DNA of 64,000 nt from Amphibacillus sp052055485 (GTDB lineage Bacteria > Bacillota > Bacilli > Bacillales > Amphibacillaceae): positions 868,001 to 932,000 of the forward strand of contig NZ_CP197171.1 of the NCBI RefSeq assembly GCF_052055485.1, given 5' to 3'. Under the pieces are notes generated by a model, which worked only from the letters and a program-made list of their open reading frames with translations, had not been told where the DNA came from and made no database searches. Below, piece by piece: positions 24,506 to 33,347 of this stretch (positions within the stretch are counted from its first letter, which is position 1; each line of letters begins with the position of its first letter). Made by a program: the position numbers and the translations under genes.

Positions 24506-25378
24506 TTAATATTTTTCTATGATCGGTATCCATATTTCACTCTTAAATTTTGACGAGCTTGTGTCCTTATTTTCGTTCCATAGAATTTCAGGACCTTTTA
24601 CTTGCTCGTAATTTGAAGAAGGGAACCACTCGGAATAAATACGTCCCCAGATATCCTGTAATGTTTCAGGAAATGGTCCCACTGATTCAAAAACAGCCCA
24701 TGTTAGAGCAGGAACATCAAGTTGGGTAAAGTTATTAGGACATTCATTTGTTGTTGCAACACCAATATAATGATCAAGTTCTCCTTCTCCCTCCATTCTA
24801 CCTTCTGAAAAGTTTACAGATGCACTAAGCAGTCCCACAGGTTCAACATTAGAAAGTTTTTTAAGTTTATTTATCGCTTCACTATCTAAACTTCCCCACA
24901 TAGAGGCAATTTCTGGATTCACTCCGTTGAAAATAATAGGAACTCTTTTTTTAACACCAATGATGTTAAATGCCTTTCTTTTTTCAATTCGATAACTCAA
25001 AGCATCTCCTCCTTTGATGTCCAGTTGAAACGTTATACGTGGAAATGCTTTTAAAGACTCCCCACTTTTTACTTTAGAAGGATTTATACCATGTAGTTGG
25101 TAAAATGCTTTTGCAAATGAATCAGGTGAATGGTAACCGTATTTCATTGCAACATCAATTACTTTCGTATTACGATTTCCTAATTCAAGGCCTGCTAGGG
25201 TTAAACGCCTTCTCCGAATATATTCTAATAAAGTTACCCCAGATAAATAAGAAAACATCTTTTTAAAATGGTATTCCGAACTACGTGCGATGTTTGCTAC
25301 TTCCGTCATATTTATTTCATTTTCAAGATTTTCTTCAATATAAGTCAGCGCTTTATTTAAATCCTTTAACAAAGCCAA
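24506..25378 (-). CDS. AraC-type regulator with GyrI-like effector domain, copy 2
   Basis: A 290-residue regulator with the same build as the one at 9606-10457: two helix-turn-helix motifs in the first ~105 residues (VANIARSSEYHFKKMFSYL, then VAMKYGYHSPDSFAKAFY) and a GyrI-like ligand domain (WAVFESVGPFPETLQDIW, EWFPSSNYEQ). The start is TTG after GGGAG. It ends next to core site J and is divergent from a methyltransferase gene. Possible inducer-responsive control of that resistance-like cluster. Confidence 0.85.
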   Translation of the reverse strand: MALLKDLNKALTYIEENLENEINMTEVANIARSSEYHFKKMFSYLSGVTLLEYIRRRRLTLAGLELGNRNTKVIDVAMKYGYHSPDSFAKAFYQLHGINPSKVKSGESLKAFPRITFQLDIKGGDALSYRIEKRKAFNIIGVKKRVPIIFNGVNPEIASMWGSLDSEAINKLKKLSNVEPVGLLSASVNFSEGRMEGEGELDHYIGVATTNECPNNFTQLDVPALTWAVFESVGPFPETLQDIWGRIYSEWFPSSNYEQVKGPEILWNENKDTSSSKFKSEIWIPIIEKY

Positions 25379-25618
25379 TTCATCACTCCCCTTCTATCTA
25401 AAATTATACCTTCTATGGGTAAAGTCACGCGACATTTCGTGTTCTATAAAAGGCTTATTTTAAATATCACTTCTTTCTTTTCTGTTAACCCGATAGAAAT
25501 TGTTAATAAATTGTCGGGTTTATTTATTTTCAATTTGTTATTCTGTTCTCAGAAAGGAGGGTTTATATGGATTCTAAACACAAACATTTTAAAAAATATC
25601 AGAATCCTAATATACAAT

Positions 25619-26623
25619 ATGAGAACTTATTTTGCTACTGTATTAACAGGTCTAGAACAACTTTTAGTGGAAGAAATTAATGACAAACTGATAGAGGCAC
25701 AGGTAATTAAAATAGCAAGAGGTAAAGTGTTCATAAAAACAAATTTAAATTTAGATCAATTAAAAACTTTAAAATTAGCGGACAATCTATATCAAGTGAT
25801 TACCCGATTTGATGTTGGAATCCATCGTCCAGACTTACAACAATTGTACAATCAAATATATTGGCTCAATCTTAAAAAATTTCTAGGAAAAGGAAGTTTT
25901 TATGTAAATGTAAGTCGTAAAGGACAGCATACGTATAGCCGATTTGAAGCAGCACAAAAAGCAATAGAAGGGATTAAAAAAAGGTATCCACATAGAAAGA
26001 TAGGCACTGCAAATCGGCATGACGTCGAATTCCGTTTGGATATTGAAGGTCATCAGGCGCTTTTTTCATTAAGGTTAACAGATGCAACCTATCGTTTTAG
26101 ACAGCATCAAAGAAGTTTTACTGCTGCTTCTCTTTTGCCAACAGTTGCTCATGCAATGGTACGGCTTTCAAAACCTAAGGAAACAGATGTTTTTATTGAC
26201 CCTTGTTGTGGGTCAGGCACCATCTTATCCGAGCGATTATCGTACCCTTTCACCTATGTTGGAGGTGGAGATATAGATAACAAAGCTCTGGCTGCGGCTC
26301 AAGAAAATCTCAAGAACTCTTTTGCAGAAGTAAATCAATGGGATGCCAGGGAACTAAAAATTGCGGATACGTCTATTTCAAAAATCGTAACAAATCTTCC
26401 ATTTGGAAGACAAATTTCATTCGGATCTGAAACAAAGGAGATAAATCAAGCGATATTAACTGAAATATATAGAGTGCTTACACATCAAGGGACAGTCGTG
26501 ATTCTTTCAGAGGGATGGAGTGAGATTTTACAGATAGCAGAAATTTTGGGTTTTTCCTTGATAGATAATTATAACTTAAGTCTTAAAGGGTTACATCCAA
26601 CAATTTATGTCTTTAAAAAATAA
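25619..26623 (+). CDS. THUMP-domain RNA methyltransferase
   Basis: A 334-residue SAM-dependent RNA methyltransferase. A THUMP RNA-binding region occupies about residues 1-155 and a Rossmann MTase follows, with motif I FIDPCCGSGTIL and the NPPF-like catalytic TNLPFG. The organisation resembles Trm14/TrmN-type tRNA guanine-N2 methyltransferases. The start is placed at ATG 25619, where homology begins (RTYFATVLTGLEQLL), although no ribosome site is visible there. A strong AAAGGAGGG serves an ATG at 25567 in another frame. It leads a rightward group with a GyrI-like gene and an AviRa-like gene. Confidence 0.8.
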   Translation: MRTYFATVLTGLEQLLVEEINDKLIEAQVIKIARGKVFIKTNLNLDQLKTLKLADNLYQVITRFDVGIHRPDLQQLYNQIYWLNLKKFLGKGSFYVNVSRKGQHTYSRFEAAQKAIEGIKKRYPHRKIGTANRHDVEFRLDIEGHQALFSLRLTDATYRFRQHQRSFTAASLLPTVAHAMVRLSKPKETDVFIDPCCGSGTILSERLSYPFTYVGGGDIDNKALAAAQENLKNSFAEVNQWDARELKIADTSISKIVTNLPFGRQISFGSETKEINQAILTEIYRVLTHQGTVVILSEGWSEILQIAEILGFSLIDNYNLSLKGLHPTIYVFKK

Positions 26624-26660
26624 TTTTAATAAAAGGTACGTTTGAAAGGGTGGATATTAA

Positions 26661-27122
26661 TTGGAATATAGATTTGTAAAAAAAACCCCCTTCAAGGTCG
26701 TTGGGTTTTTGGAAAATACACATACCAATGAAAGGGGAGTCTTTATCCCAAACGACAATCATTTTACTAAGGAACAATTTCGGCAATCTTTAGAACAACT
26801 ATTAAATACAAGAGTAGACAACCTGTTACATGTAGCTGTCAACAAAACGGAACAATCAGTGGATTCTTATATCGGAATTGAAACAACGGCAATATGCCCT
26901 CCATCTCTTGTGAAACTGAAAATCCCTGAGCAAACATGGGCAGTCTTTGAAATAGGTTCTCTTTCTCCCCGTATCATTAACAAAACATGGTATGATTTAT
27001 TTATATATTGGTTTCCTGTACATGGATACGAATTGGCCAATAATATAGAATTTTTTCGCGAAATGAAAGAGCGTCATAAATACGAGCTCTGGATCCCAGT
27101 TATAAAAAACAAATCTTACTAA
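26661..27122 (+). CDS. Stand-alone GyrI-like effector-binding protein
   Basis: A 153-residue GyrI-like/effector-binding domain without a DNA-binding part. It has IGIETTAICPPSLVKLKIPE, WAVFEIGSLSPRIINKTW, YWFPVHGYE and the closing YELWIPV. Similar domains bind drugs or gyrase, or sequester cyclopropanoid ligands. The start is TTG after AAGGGTGG. It sits between two methyltransferase genes. Drug sequestration or signalling is plausible; no direct evidence. Confidence 0.8.
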   Translation: MEYRFVKKTPFKVVGFLENTHTNERGVFIPNDNHFTKEQFRQSLEQLLNTRVDNLLHVAVNKTEQSVDSYIGIETTAICPPSLVKLKIPEQTWAVFEIGSLSPRIINKTWYDLFIYWFPVHGYELANNIEFFREMKERHKYELWIPVIKNKSY

Positions 27123-27190
27123 CACACAGATGATACTCCCCAACCCAATTTAAAACACTTTGTTAGAACTATTTAAAGGGGTAATTATGC

Positions 27191-27922
27191 ATGAAATTTG
27201 AATTTGAAACAATTAAAAAAGATTATGGTGATTTTTCCAGTGATAGAGTATTAATTAATGCCCCTAGAACACCTGCATTTCCTGTGAGGATAGCAAGCGA
27301 AATTATGGCAAGATGTTTATCTTTCACAGACTCATCGGATGGTATCTCTATTTATGATCCATGTTGTGGTGGCGGTCATTTGCTAACTGTGATTGGATTT
27401 CTTTACAGCGCAAATTTAAATAAAGTATACGGCACAGATATTGATGCTAGGGCTCTTGATTATGCTAAGAGAAATTTAAACCTTCTTACAATGGAGGGGT
27501 TACTTCAAAGAAAAAAGAGTATTGAATGCAATTATAATAAATATGGAAAACAACCCCAATTGGAAGCGCTGCGTAGTGTAAATCGATTAGCATCTATGTT
27601 AATCGATTCTAATAAATCTCTAAAGGATATTCAATGTTTAAAGTGGGATATCACAAGTACTAAGCCTCCATTATCGAGAGAGATTAATATCGTTATTACC
27701 GATTTACCCTATGGAAACATGGCCCATTGGGAAGGAATAATGAAGAATAACCCTACTGAACAGATGCTTAATAATATTTATCAGATTCTTGATTTAAATA
27801 ATTCCGTTGTCGCTATTGTCTCTAATAAGAAACAAAGAATAAAGCATGAGTGCTTTAAGCAAGTTAAGCGTCTTAAACACGGTAAAAGACAATTCACGTT
27901 TTTACGCCCACTAAAATTTTAA
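27191..27922 (+). CDS. AviRa-like rRNA methyltransferase
   Basis: A 243-residue SAM-dependent methyltransferase resembling AviRa, the 23S rRNA guanine methyltransferase that protects the avilamycin producer. An early FPVRIASEIMARCLSF precedes motif I YDPCCGGGHLLTVIG (about residues 55-69), the acidic GTDIDARALDYA and the catalytic ITDLPYGN. Predicted role: ribosome modification, possibly lowering orthosomycin binding. AAGGGG lies before the ATG. It closes the methyltransferase/GyrI group before core site K. Confidence 0.75.
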   Translation: MKFEFETIKKDYGDFSSDRVLINAPRTPAFPVRIASEIMARCLSFTDSSDGISIYDPCCGGGHLLTVIGFLYSANLNKVYGTDIDARALDYAKRNLNLLTMEGLLQRKKSIECNYNKYGKQPQLEALRSVNRLASMLIDSNKSLKDIQCLKWDITSTKPPLSREINIVITDLPYGNMAHWEGIMKNNPTEQMLNNIYQILDLNNSVVAIVSNKKQRIKHECFKQVKRLKHGKRQFTFLRPLKF

Positions 27923-28039
27923 TCCTTTGAAGTTTAAGTGTACAAGTGTAGCTTTGGAATAAAGTTTTATCAAAACGGATTCTTGTCTTGAATGAGTGTG
28001 AAGTTTTTATAAAAAATTGATCGTTTTTTATCTATGATA

Positions 28040-28066
28040 TTCAACAATCGTGCCCGTTAACAAATC
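28040..28066 (+). repeat. Near-palindromic core site K
   Basis: ATTCAACAATCG-TGCCC-GTTAAC, core at 28049-28055. It lies just after the remnant of a metallo-beta-lactamase gene, the same place that site O takes relative to the intact gene at 32637. Confidence 0.55.
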
Positions 28067-28074
28067 AATTCCAA

Positions 28075-28190
28075 TAAGAGATCTCAGGTATTCTAAAATT
28101 TCTACTTTACGTAAAGACTCGGTATGACCTAATAAACAGTAAATAAAATCGATCAGTTCTTCACAAGTATAAAAATAAGCTGTTGCGCAG
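28075..28190 (-). pseudogene. C-terminal remnant of an MBL-fold hydrolase gene
   Basis: The minus strand encodes IDFIYCLLGHTESLRKVEI followed by LEYLRSLI, which matches the last 27 residues of the MBL-fold protein at 32637-33347 (IDFTYCLLGHTDPVRKLDI, LEYLRSLI). The ~90-nt match differs at several bases, so it comes from a diverged relative. The upstream part of the gene and its stop codon are gone. Gene tail and repeat occur together in both copies. Confidence 0.75.
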
Positions 28191-28464
28191 TATAAAGTCT
28201 ACTACTAATAAAAATAGTTGTTTCACAATCTCTGAGCCCATTGTGGAACAACATTATTGTAAAAGAAATATCTTTATTGCTACTGATCTATGACATTTTT
28301 ATATTAGAATTCACATATTGTTAAGTAACAATAAAGTTGTTGACTTTTTTCAGATGAGAAGCCACATTTCTCCGTTGAAAAATGCGGCTAGTTCAAATTA
28401 AAGTTCTTTAATTTTATTCAATAAAAGCACTCTGATAATTGAAGACTATTTAAAATGACAACCC
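28191..28464. other. Intergenic remnant DNA
   Basis: No gene. A hairpin-like GCC-CATTT/AAATG-GGC occurs at about 28362-28394, which might terminate the acetyltransferase transcript. Confidence 0.35.
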
Positions 28465-28914
28465 TTATAAATCTTGAGAAAGTCGGACCATATCGATAAC
28501 TTGGATGCCATTTTCATATATTGGTTCATCATAATGCCTAACAAAAAAATCACGATCAATTGAAGTCATTCTAAAACCGCATTTTTGATATAGTGCCAAT
28601 TGAACAACTCCTGAATTGCCAGTTCCAATTTCAATGGTCTTATATCCATCACGTTTTGCTGTTTCAACTGCATGGAGGACAAGTTGCTTTCCATAACCAT
28701 TACCATGATATTCTTCATTCACTGCCACATTTACAATTTCTACTGTTTCTGGTCGAGTTAGAATAAGGACATAAGTTCCTATAATTCTTCCATCAAGATT
28801 CATAATAAAGCACTTACCTCTTGAAATATATTCTCTGACAAGCTTTTCCGATGGATCTGCCAACAATAATAACTCTAATGGCAATTCCTCATCCTTATTT
28901 AATTCTCTTATCAA
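28465..28914 (-). CDS. GNAT-family N-acetyltransferase
   Basis: A 149-residue GNAT acetyltransferase. The acetyl-CoA motif is VNEEYHGNGYGKQLV (Q/RxxGxG/A variant), preceded by the beta4 strand VEIVNVAV and followed by GTGNSGVVQLALYQKCGF. The pattern is close to YvbK-like proteins of Bacillus. Start chosen at TTG 28914, 6 bases after GAGGTG; a GTG seven codons earlier lacks a ribosome site. It is the only intact gene between sites K and L, as in resistance cassettes. Substrate unknown. Confidence 0.82.
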   Translation of the reverse strand: MIRELNKDEELPLELLLLADPSEKLVREYISRGKCFIMNLDGRIIGTYVLILTRPETVEIVNVAVNEEYHGNGYGKQLVLHAVETAKRDGYKTIEIGTGNSGVVQLALYQKCGFRMTSIDRDFFVRHYDEPIYENGIQVIDMVRLSQDL

Positions 28915-29147
28915 TTTACACACCTCAGTTTTCACTTTTATTTTTAAATCCTAGTCAAAATACCAAATTTCATTTAATTACTGTTGAATGATAATAAGGT
29001 TTTTGCTCAACTATGTATTAAGAGACCGGTTGCCACTATATAGTGTACCCTTTGTAAAGGACATTTTAATTGCGATTCTAAATATGGATGGTCTTTTGTT
29101 TACTCAAAATAAAAAAACAATTGCTTCAAAAATCCAGTACAATAAGT
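28915..29147. other. Gene-free stretch before paired sites L/M
   Basis: A/T-rich; no gene, no clear promoter beyond scattered A/T boxes. Confidence 0.4.
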
Positions 29148-29212
29148 TATTCCATTAAATGGCCCGATTGAAGCGCAGCTCCTGTTCAAGAACTGCACCC
29201 GTTTGTTTAACA
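29148..29212 (+). repeat. Paired core sites L and M
   Basis: Core L TGGCCC at 29160-29165 and core M TGCACCC at 29194-29200, 34 bp apart and in the same orientation. The linker GATTGAAGCGCAGC-CCT-TTCAAGAACTGC is almost the same as in pair P/Q. It includes TTGAA/TTCAA and GCGCAG/CTGC arms that could fold. Confidence 0.7.
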
Positions 29213-29357
29213 TCGATTAACTGCTCATTAAACAATTTGCACCCTTGTCTTGCTTATTAAAAAAGAACTGCCCAGGGTAAGGGATGCATATAAGATGACC
29301 AATATGAAAATCATGAATTGAAAATATTTATCAGTAAATACCTTTTTGGTACATCAT

Positions 29358-30272
29358 TTATCTATAACCTTCTGCATTGGCAGGTTTATCAGCCTCCTGA
29401 ACTTCAACTAAATACCTCCAACAATCAGGCTTAGAACCATCAAGATCAGTGAACCCATAAACCTGTGCAAGCTTTGCGCTTGACAGAGATTGGCCGTTCC
29501 AACGTGATACTTTTGGGTCTCCAGCAAGAGCTGCCACAGCACGTCCCACATAACGTGGCGTTTCTGAGATAACGAAATGAGGTTCCTTCTTAGTAGCGTC
29601 ACGCCAGTTTTCTTCCTTGACACCATAATGATCGAGCATGATTTCGGATCGCATCCAGCCTGGGGTTAAGGAGACCGCTGTGCAATAATGCTGTTCTAAT
29701 TCGCGAGCGAGCCCTTCCGCTATACGGATGACTGAGCTTTTCGCTAGATCATAAAACATTGGTGATCGATAGTTCTTACTATTATACTCTTTCGTACCAT
29801 CGGTCATTTCAATGACAAGTCCCCCTTCGTTTTTGATGAGCAACGGCAATGCATAGTGGCTCGTAACCAAATGAGTATCGATAGCTAAACGAAGCATTCT
29901 TAAACCTTTTTCGAGCGAATGCTCCCATACACTCGCATTATTCCAGTCAACGAGATATTCACCGCCCCAAATATCATTTACAAGTATATCTAATTTCCCG
30001 TATTCTTTCTCAATTCTTTCAATCAAGGTCTGCACTTGTTCAGGTACCAGATGGTCAACTTGAACAGCAATTCCGACTCCACCTAAATCATTCACTAATT
30101 CTGCTGTTTCTTCAATCGTTTCAGGCCTCCCGTATTCAGAAAGCTCATTTCGTGTAGTACGACCAGTGATATAGACAGTAGCTCCTGCAGCCCCTAACTC
30201 CATTGCAATACCACGTCCTGCACCTCTTGTTCCACCAGCCACTAAAGCGATTTGACCTTTTAAAGACTTCAT
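29358..30272 (-). CDS. Short-chain dehydrogenase/reductase
   Basis: A 304-residue SDR oxidoreductase. The dinucleotide-binding loop GGTRGAGRG lies at residues 13-21 and an active-site YxxxK (YDLAKSSV) near residue 180. An additional C-terminal stretch (DGSKPDCWRYLVEVQ) fits the class of SDRs around 300 residues often annotated as family oxidoreductases of unknown substrate. GGAG precedes the ATG. It is divergent from a WYL regulator, which may control it. The two genes make one unit between sites M and N. Confidence 0.85.
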   Translation of the reverse strand: MKSLKGQIALVAGGTRGAGRGIAMELGAAGATVYITGRTTRNELSEYGRPETIEETAELVNDLGGVGIAVQVDHLVPEQVQTLIERIEKEYGKLDILVNDIWGGEYLVDWNNASVWEHSLEKGLRMLRLAIDTHLVTSHYALPLLIKNEGGLVIEMTDGTKEYNSKNYRSPMFYDLAKSSVIRIAEGLARELEQHYCTAVSLTPGWMRSEIMLDHYGVKEENWRDATKKEPHFVISETPRYVGRAVAALAGDPKVSRWNGQSLSSAKLAQVYGFTDLDGSKPDCWRYLVEVQEADKPANAEGYR

Positions 30273-30406
30273 TTACATTCTCCTCACTTTACATTATTAA
30301 AGTATCTTTCAATTGATACTTTTTGTAATATCTATAGTATAATCTATAATGTTGACACCTTATGTCATATAAAAAATTTTTAATATATTTAGTTAGGTGG
30401 TTATCA

Positions 30407-31375
30407 ATGCGGGCAGACAGACTTATTACCATAATATTGTTGCTACAAAATAATGGAAAATTAACAACGAAGGCATTGGCGAAGGAGCTGGATGTGACAG
30501 AGCGTACAATCCATCGGGATATGGAAGCCTTGAGCAGAACCGGCATTCCGGTTTTTGCAGAGCGCGGGAGACACGGAGGCTGGTCAATACTTGAGAGCTA
30601 TCGTACAAATTTAACAGGACTAAAAGAATCTGAAATTCGTACACTATTCGTTTCTCCTTCTACGCAATTGCTTGATGATCTGGGCATGACCCATACATCC
30701 GAGGAAGCAAGGAATAAACTGATTGCTTCGCTCCCTGCAAATTACCGTAAAAACGCTAAAGACGTCTGGAATCGTATTCATGTAGACATGAGTACATGGC
30801 GTAAACAGAAAGAAAAGATAATGTCGTTTGAAGTCCTTAAAGACGCCATATGGAAAGAAAATAAATTAAAAATTGAATATCAGCGGGCAGATGGAAAAAC
30901 GAATGCACGTGTTGTAAGACCACTTGGACTTGTAGCCAAGGGAAGTCGTTGGTACTTCATTGCTTCCAAAGAGAACGATGAAAAACGAAATTACCGGGCA
31001 TCACGAATTTTATCAGCAATACCTATGGAAGAAACATTTGAAAGACCTAAAGACTTCAATCTTGCTCAGTATTGGGAATCATCAACAAAGGCTTTTATTG
31101 AGAATTTACCTAAATACGAAGTGCGGGTAAAGGTTATGCCTTCTATCTTGACGCGGCTAAAATACTCGGGTCAATTTGTTCAAATTGTTGAGGTTGAAAA
31201 TAAAACTCAAGGTGATTGGATATCAGTTAAGCTTTCTTTTGATACCGAAGACGAGGCAAAGAGCCATATATTGGGATTTGCTGATCAAATAAAGGTGATT
31301 GAACCAAAAGAATTACACGATAAGATTCTTAAAATGGCTGAAAGCCTTGTAGCATTTTATAAGGATGGAAAGTGA
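30407..31375 (+). CDS. HTH-WYL transcription regulator (YafY/DeoR-like)
   Basis: A 322-residue regulator. The first ~60 residues are an HTH_11 winged helix (LTTKALAKELDVTERTIHRD). A WYL domain follows (VVRPLGLVAKGSRWYFIAS), then a WCX-type C-terminal extension. Start set at 30407 with AGGTGG 6 bases upstream. It is divergent from the SDR gene with about 130 bp between them, a usual arrangement for a local repressor and its target. The ligand is unknown. Confidence 0.85.
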   Translation: MRADRLITIILLLQNNGKLTTKALAKELDVTERTIHRDMEALSRTGIPVFAERGRHGGWSILESYRTNLTGLKESEIRTLFVSPSTQLLDDLGMTHTSEEARNKLIASLPANYRKNAKDVWNRIHVDMSTWRKQKEKIMSFEVLKDAIWKENKLKIEYQRADGKTNARVVRPLGLVAKGSRWYFIASKENDEKRNYRASRILSAIPMEETFERPKDFNLAQYWESSTKAFIENLPKYEVRVKVMPSILTRLKYSGQFVQIVEVENKTQGDWISVKLSFDTEDEAKSHILGFADQIKVIEPKELHDKILKMAESLVAFYKDGK

Positions 31376-31478
31376 TATCCATGTTGATCAAAAGTTAATA
31401 TGATCAACATGGTTGGACTATCTATATCCTAATTTCACACGTATCTCGGAGTATCCCAATAGATTCTTAGCTGTATTC

Positions 31479-31510
31479 TTATTCAATTAATTGGCCCTTT
31501 TATGAATAGT
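31479..31510 (+). repeat. Near-palindromic core site N
   Basis: TATTCA...TTGGCCC...TGAATA with core at 31492-31497. It lies 117 bp after the stop of recombinase copy 2, mirroring site A and copy 1. Confidence 0.6.
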
Positions 31511-31613
31511 GATTATTTATAGCCCACTTGCATGTGTCCCATACTAATTGTTTAATTAATTTTAACACAAAAGGTAATATTCGGAGTACATTGCAAGTAA
31601 AAAAGTATCACCT

Positions 31614-32456
31614 TTAAAAATACTTGCTATAAAAATCATGTCTTAATTTTCCACTGAGATGAGCGTAAATTCTTGTTGTTTCACTCTTTTCATGACCAAG
31701 AAGGCTTTGAATTACTTCAAGAGGAGCACCATTGTTTACCATGTGTGTGGCAAAACTGTGACGCAATTGATGTGGATGAATCGTTTTATTGATTCCAGCA
31801 CGATTAGAAATACGTTTAACAATGTGTCTCAAGGTATCTACACTCATACGTCTTATAGGTTTACGCTCAGTGACAAATAAACAGGGTTGGTTATCATCAC
31901 GTTCATCTAAATACCTTTTTAGCCAAATCGCACAACGTATATTAAAATAAACTTCTCTTTCCTTATCGCCTTTGCCATGCACGATCACCGAGTTTCCAAT
32001 AAAATGAATATCATCACGATTTAATTTCGCAACTTCTCCAATCCGACAGCCAGTCGAATAAAAGAATTCAAACAAAGCATTTTCCATCGATGTATAACAT
32101 CCTTCTCGAAGGTGTTCAATCTCATGCGCGGAAAGAAACTTTGGAATTCGCTTGCCTAACTTTGGTTCTTTTAATTTAGCAGCTGGATTTTTTAAGATAT
32201 AACCTTCCTCATGGATCCATTTAAACAACGATTTAATGAATCGTACACGATGACCTAAACTAGATGGTTTTAAATGTTCTCCAGCTTCGACCAGGTATTG
32301 TTTCAGATTTTCTGTGGTTATATCGCCTATTCCGATATCACCGAAGTAACGCTTTAAAAGATTACATTGAAAGCCATACACCTTCAAAGTAAGAGAAGAA
32401 TAGCCTTCAATTCTTTTATCAGAGTGGTATTTTTCCCATGCTTCAGACAATAACAT
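31614..32456 (-). CDS. Tyrosine recombinase, copy 2
   Basis: A 280-residue paralogue of the integrase at 8598-9437, in the opposite orientation. All catalytic residues are present: Arg138, Lys162, His229, Arg232, His255 and Tyr264. Shared blocks include KRIPKFL, STGCRIGE, GKGDKEREVYFNIRC and ISNRAGINK. GGGAGCG precedes the ATG. It probably acts alone as a XerC/D-type strand-exchange enzyme. With copy 1 it brackets about 22 kb of units separated by core sites. A half-site (ATTCAACAATCG) lies 65 bp upstream of its start. Confidence 0.93.
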   Translation of the reverse strand: MLLSEAWEKYHSDKRIEGYSSLTLKVYGFQCNLLKRYFGDIGIGDITTENLKQYLVEAGEHLKPSSLGHRVRFIKSLFKWIHEEGYILKNPAAKLKEPKLGKRIPKFLSAHEIEHLREGCYTSMENALFEFFYSTGCRIGEVAKLNRDDIHFIGNSVIVHGKGDKEREVYFNIRCAIWLKRYLDERDDNQPCLFVTERKPIRRMSVDTLRHIVKRISNRAGINKTIHPHQLRHSFATHMVNNGAPLEVIQSLLGHEKSETTRIYAHLSGKLRHDFYSKYF

Positions 32457-32519
32457 GTTTTCACGCTCCCATACTATGAATCAATTAATTTGATTTCAGT
32501 ATGGTCTGCTTAAACATCC

Positions 32520-32538
32520 TTTATTCAACAATCGAATT
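32520..32538 (+). repeat. Half core site upstream of recombinase copy 2
   Basis: ATTCAACAATCG, identical to the left arm of site K but without the GCCC centre. Confidence 0.4.
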
Positions 32539-32589
32539 AAAAATACATCCCTAGATCAATCGCAAAAACACAACTGAGACGCCTATCCT

Positions 32590-32622
32590 AATTCTAGATA
32601 AGCGCCCGTTAAAGGAATAATT
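32590..32622 (+). repeat. Near-palindromic core site O
   Basis: ATTC...GCGCCC-GTTAAAGGAAT, core at 32602-32607, 15-30 bp after the MBL-fold gene stop. Confidence 0.6.
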
Positions 32623-32636
32623 TCAAACGGATACCG

Positions 32637-33347
32637 TTAAATAAGAGATCTCAGGTATTCTAAAATGTCCAATTTACGTACAGGGTCGGTATGACCTAAT
32701 AAACAGTAAGTAAAATCAATCGATTCCAATGTTTTGATTAAACTTTTTAGTTTTTGCAAGTCGAGGTAATAATTATTGAAAAAGTCTTCGCTTGTTGCAT
32801 CACCGATAAATAGTATTTTTTCTTCGGGAATATAAATTAATAGAGAATCATCTGAATGCGGAGCTTCCACGTGAAATATTTCTGCTGTTATTTCTCCCAA
32901 ATCCAAATACAGATCTTGATTTACAACTAAATCGGCAGTAGTAATCATGATCTCACTTAAATTCTCGTACTCATTCCTAAATTCTTCTTGTTTAAAATCA
33001 GTATCTATTCCTTGTTCGATTCTCGCCTTCATTGCTTCCTCTGACCATTCATACCTCTGCAATTCTTTTAATTTTTCATTTGTTTTTTTATGGGCAATTT
33101 TAAATCCCTTGGCAGCACTCATACCAAATGTATGATCCCAATGCCAATGGGTTATTACTACGAAATTGGGCTGGTCCAAGTTATGTTTTAAAAGACCTGT
33201 ATTAAACGCTTGGACATGTTTTGGTGACGTCCCGGCATCAATCATTAAGCTATAATTATTGCCTTTGACATATCCTAATAAAGGACGATCATAATCAGGG
33301 TTATGAGGTAAATAAAATATTCTGTCAGTCAGCTTTTTTAGTTCCAT
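32637..33347 (-). CDS. MBL-fold metallohydrolase
   Basis: A 236-residue metallo-beta-lactamase-fold hydrolase. The metal motif HWHWDH is at residues 67-72; further ligands are APHSDD, IGDATSED and LLGHTD. No signal peptide is present, so it is cytosolic and probably not a secreted beta-lactamase. Start at 33347 with AAGGTGG 8 bases upstream, overlapping the stop of the cytidine-deaminase gene by about 10 bases, so the two are coupled. A second, decayed relative is at 28075-28190. Confidence 0.88.
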   Translation of the reverse strand: MELKKLTDRIFYLPHNPDYDRPLLGYVKGNNYSLMIDAGTSPKHVQAFNTGLLKHNLDQPNFVVITHWHWDHTFGMSAAKGFKIAHKKTNEKLKELQRYEWSEEAMKARIEQGIDTDFKQEEFRNEYENLSEIMITTADLVVNQDLYLDLGEITAEIFHVEAPHSDDSLLIYIPEEKILFIGDATSEDFFNNYYLDLQKLKSLIKTLESIDFTYCLLGHTDPVRKLDILEYLRSLI

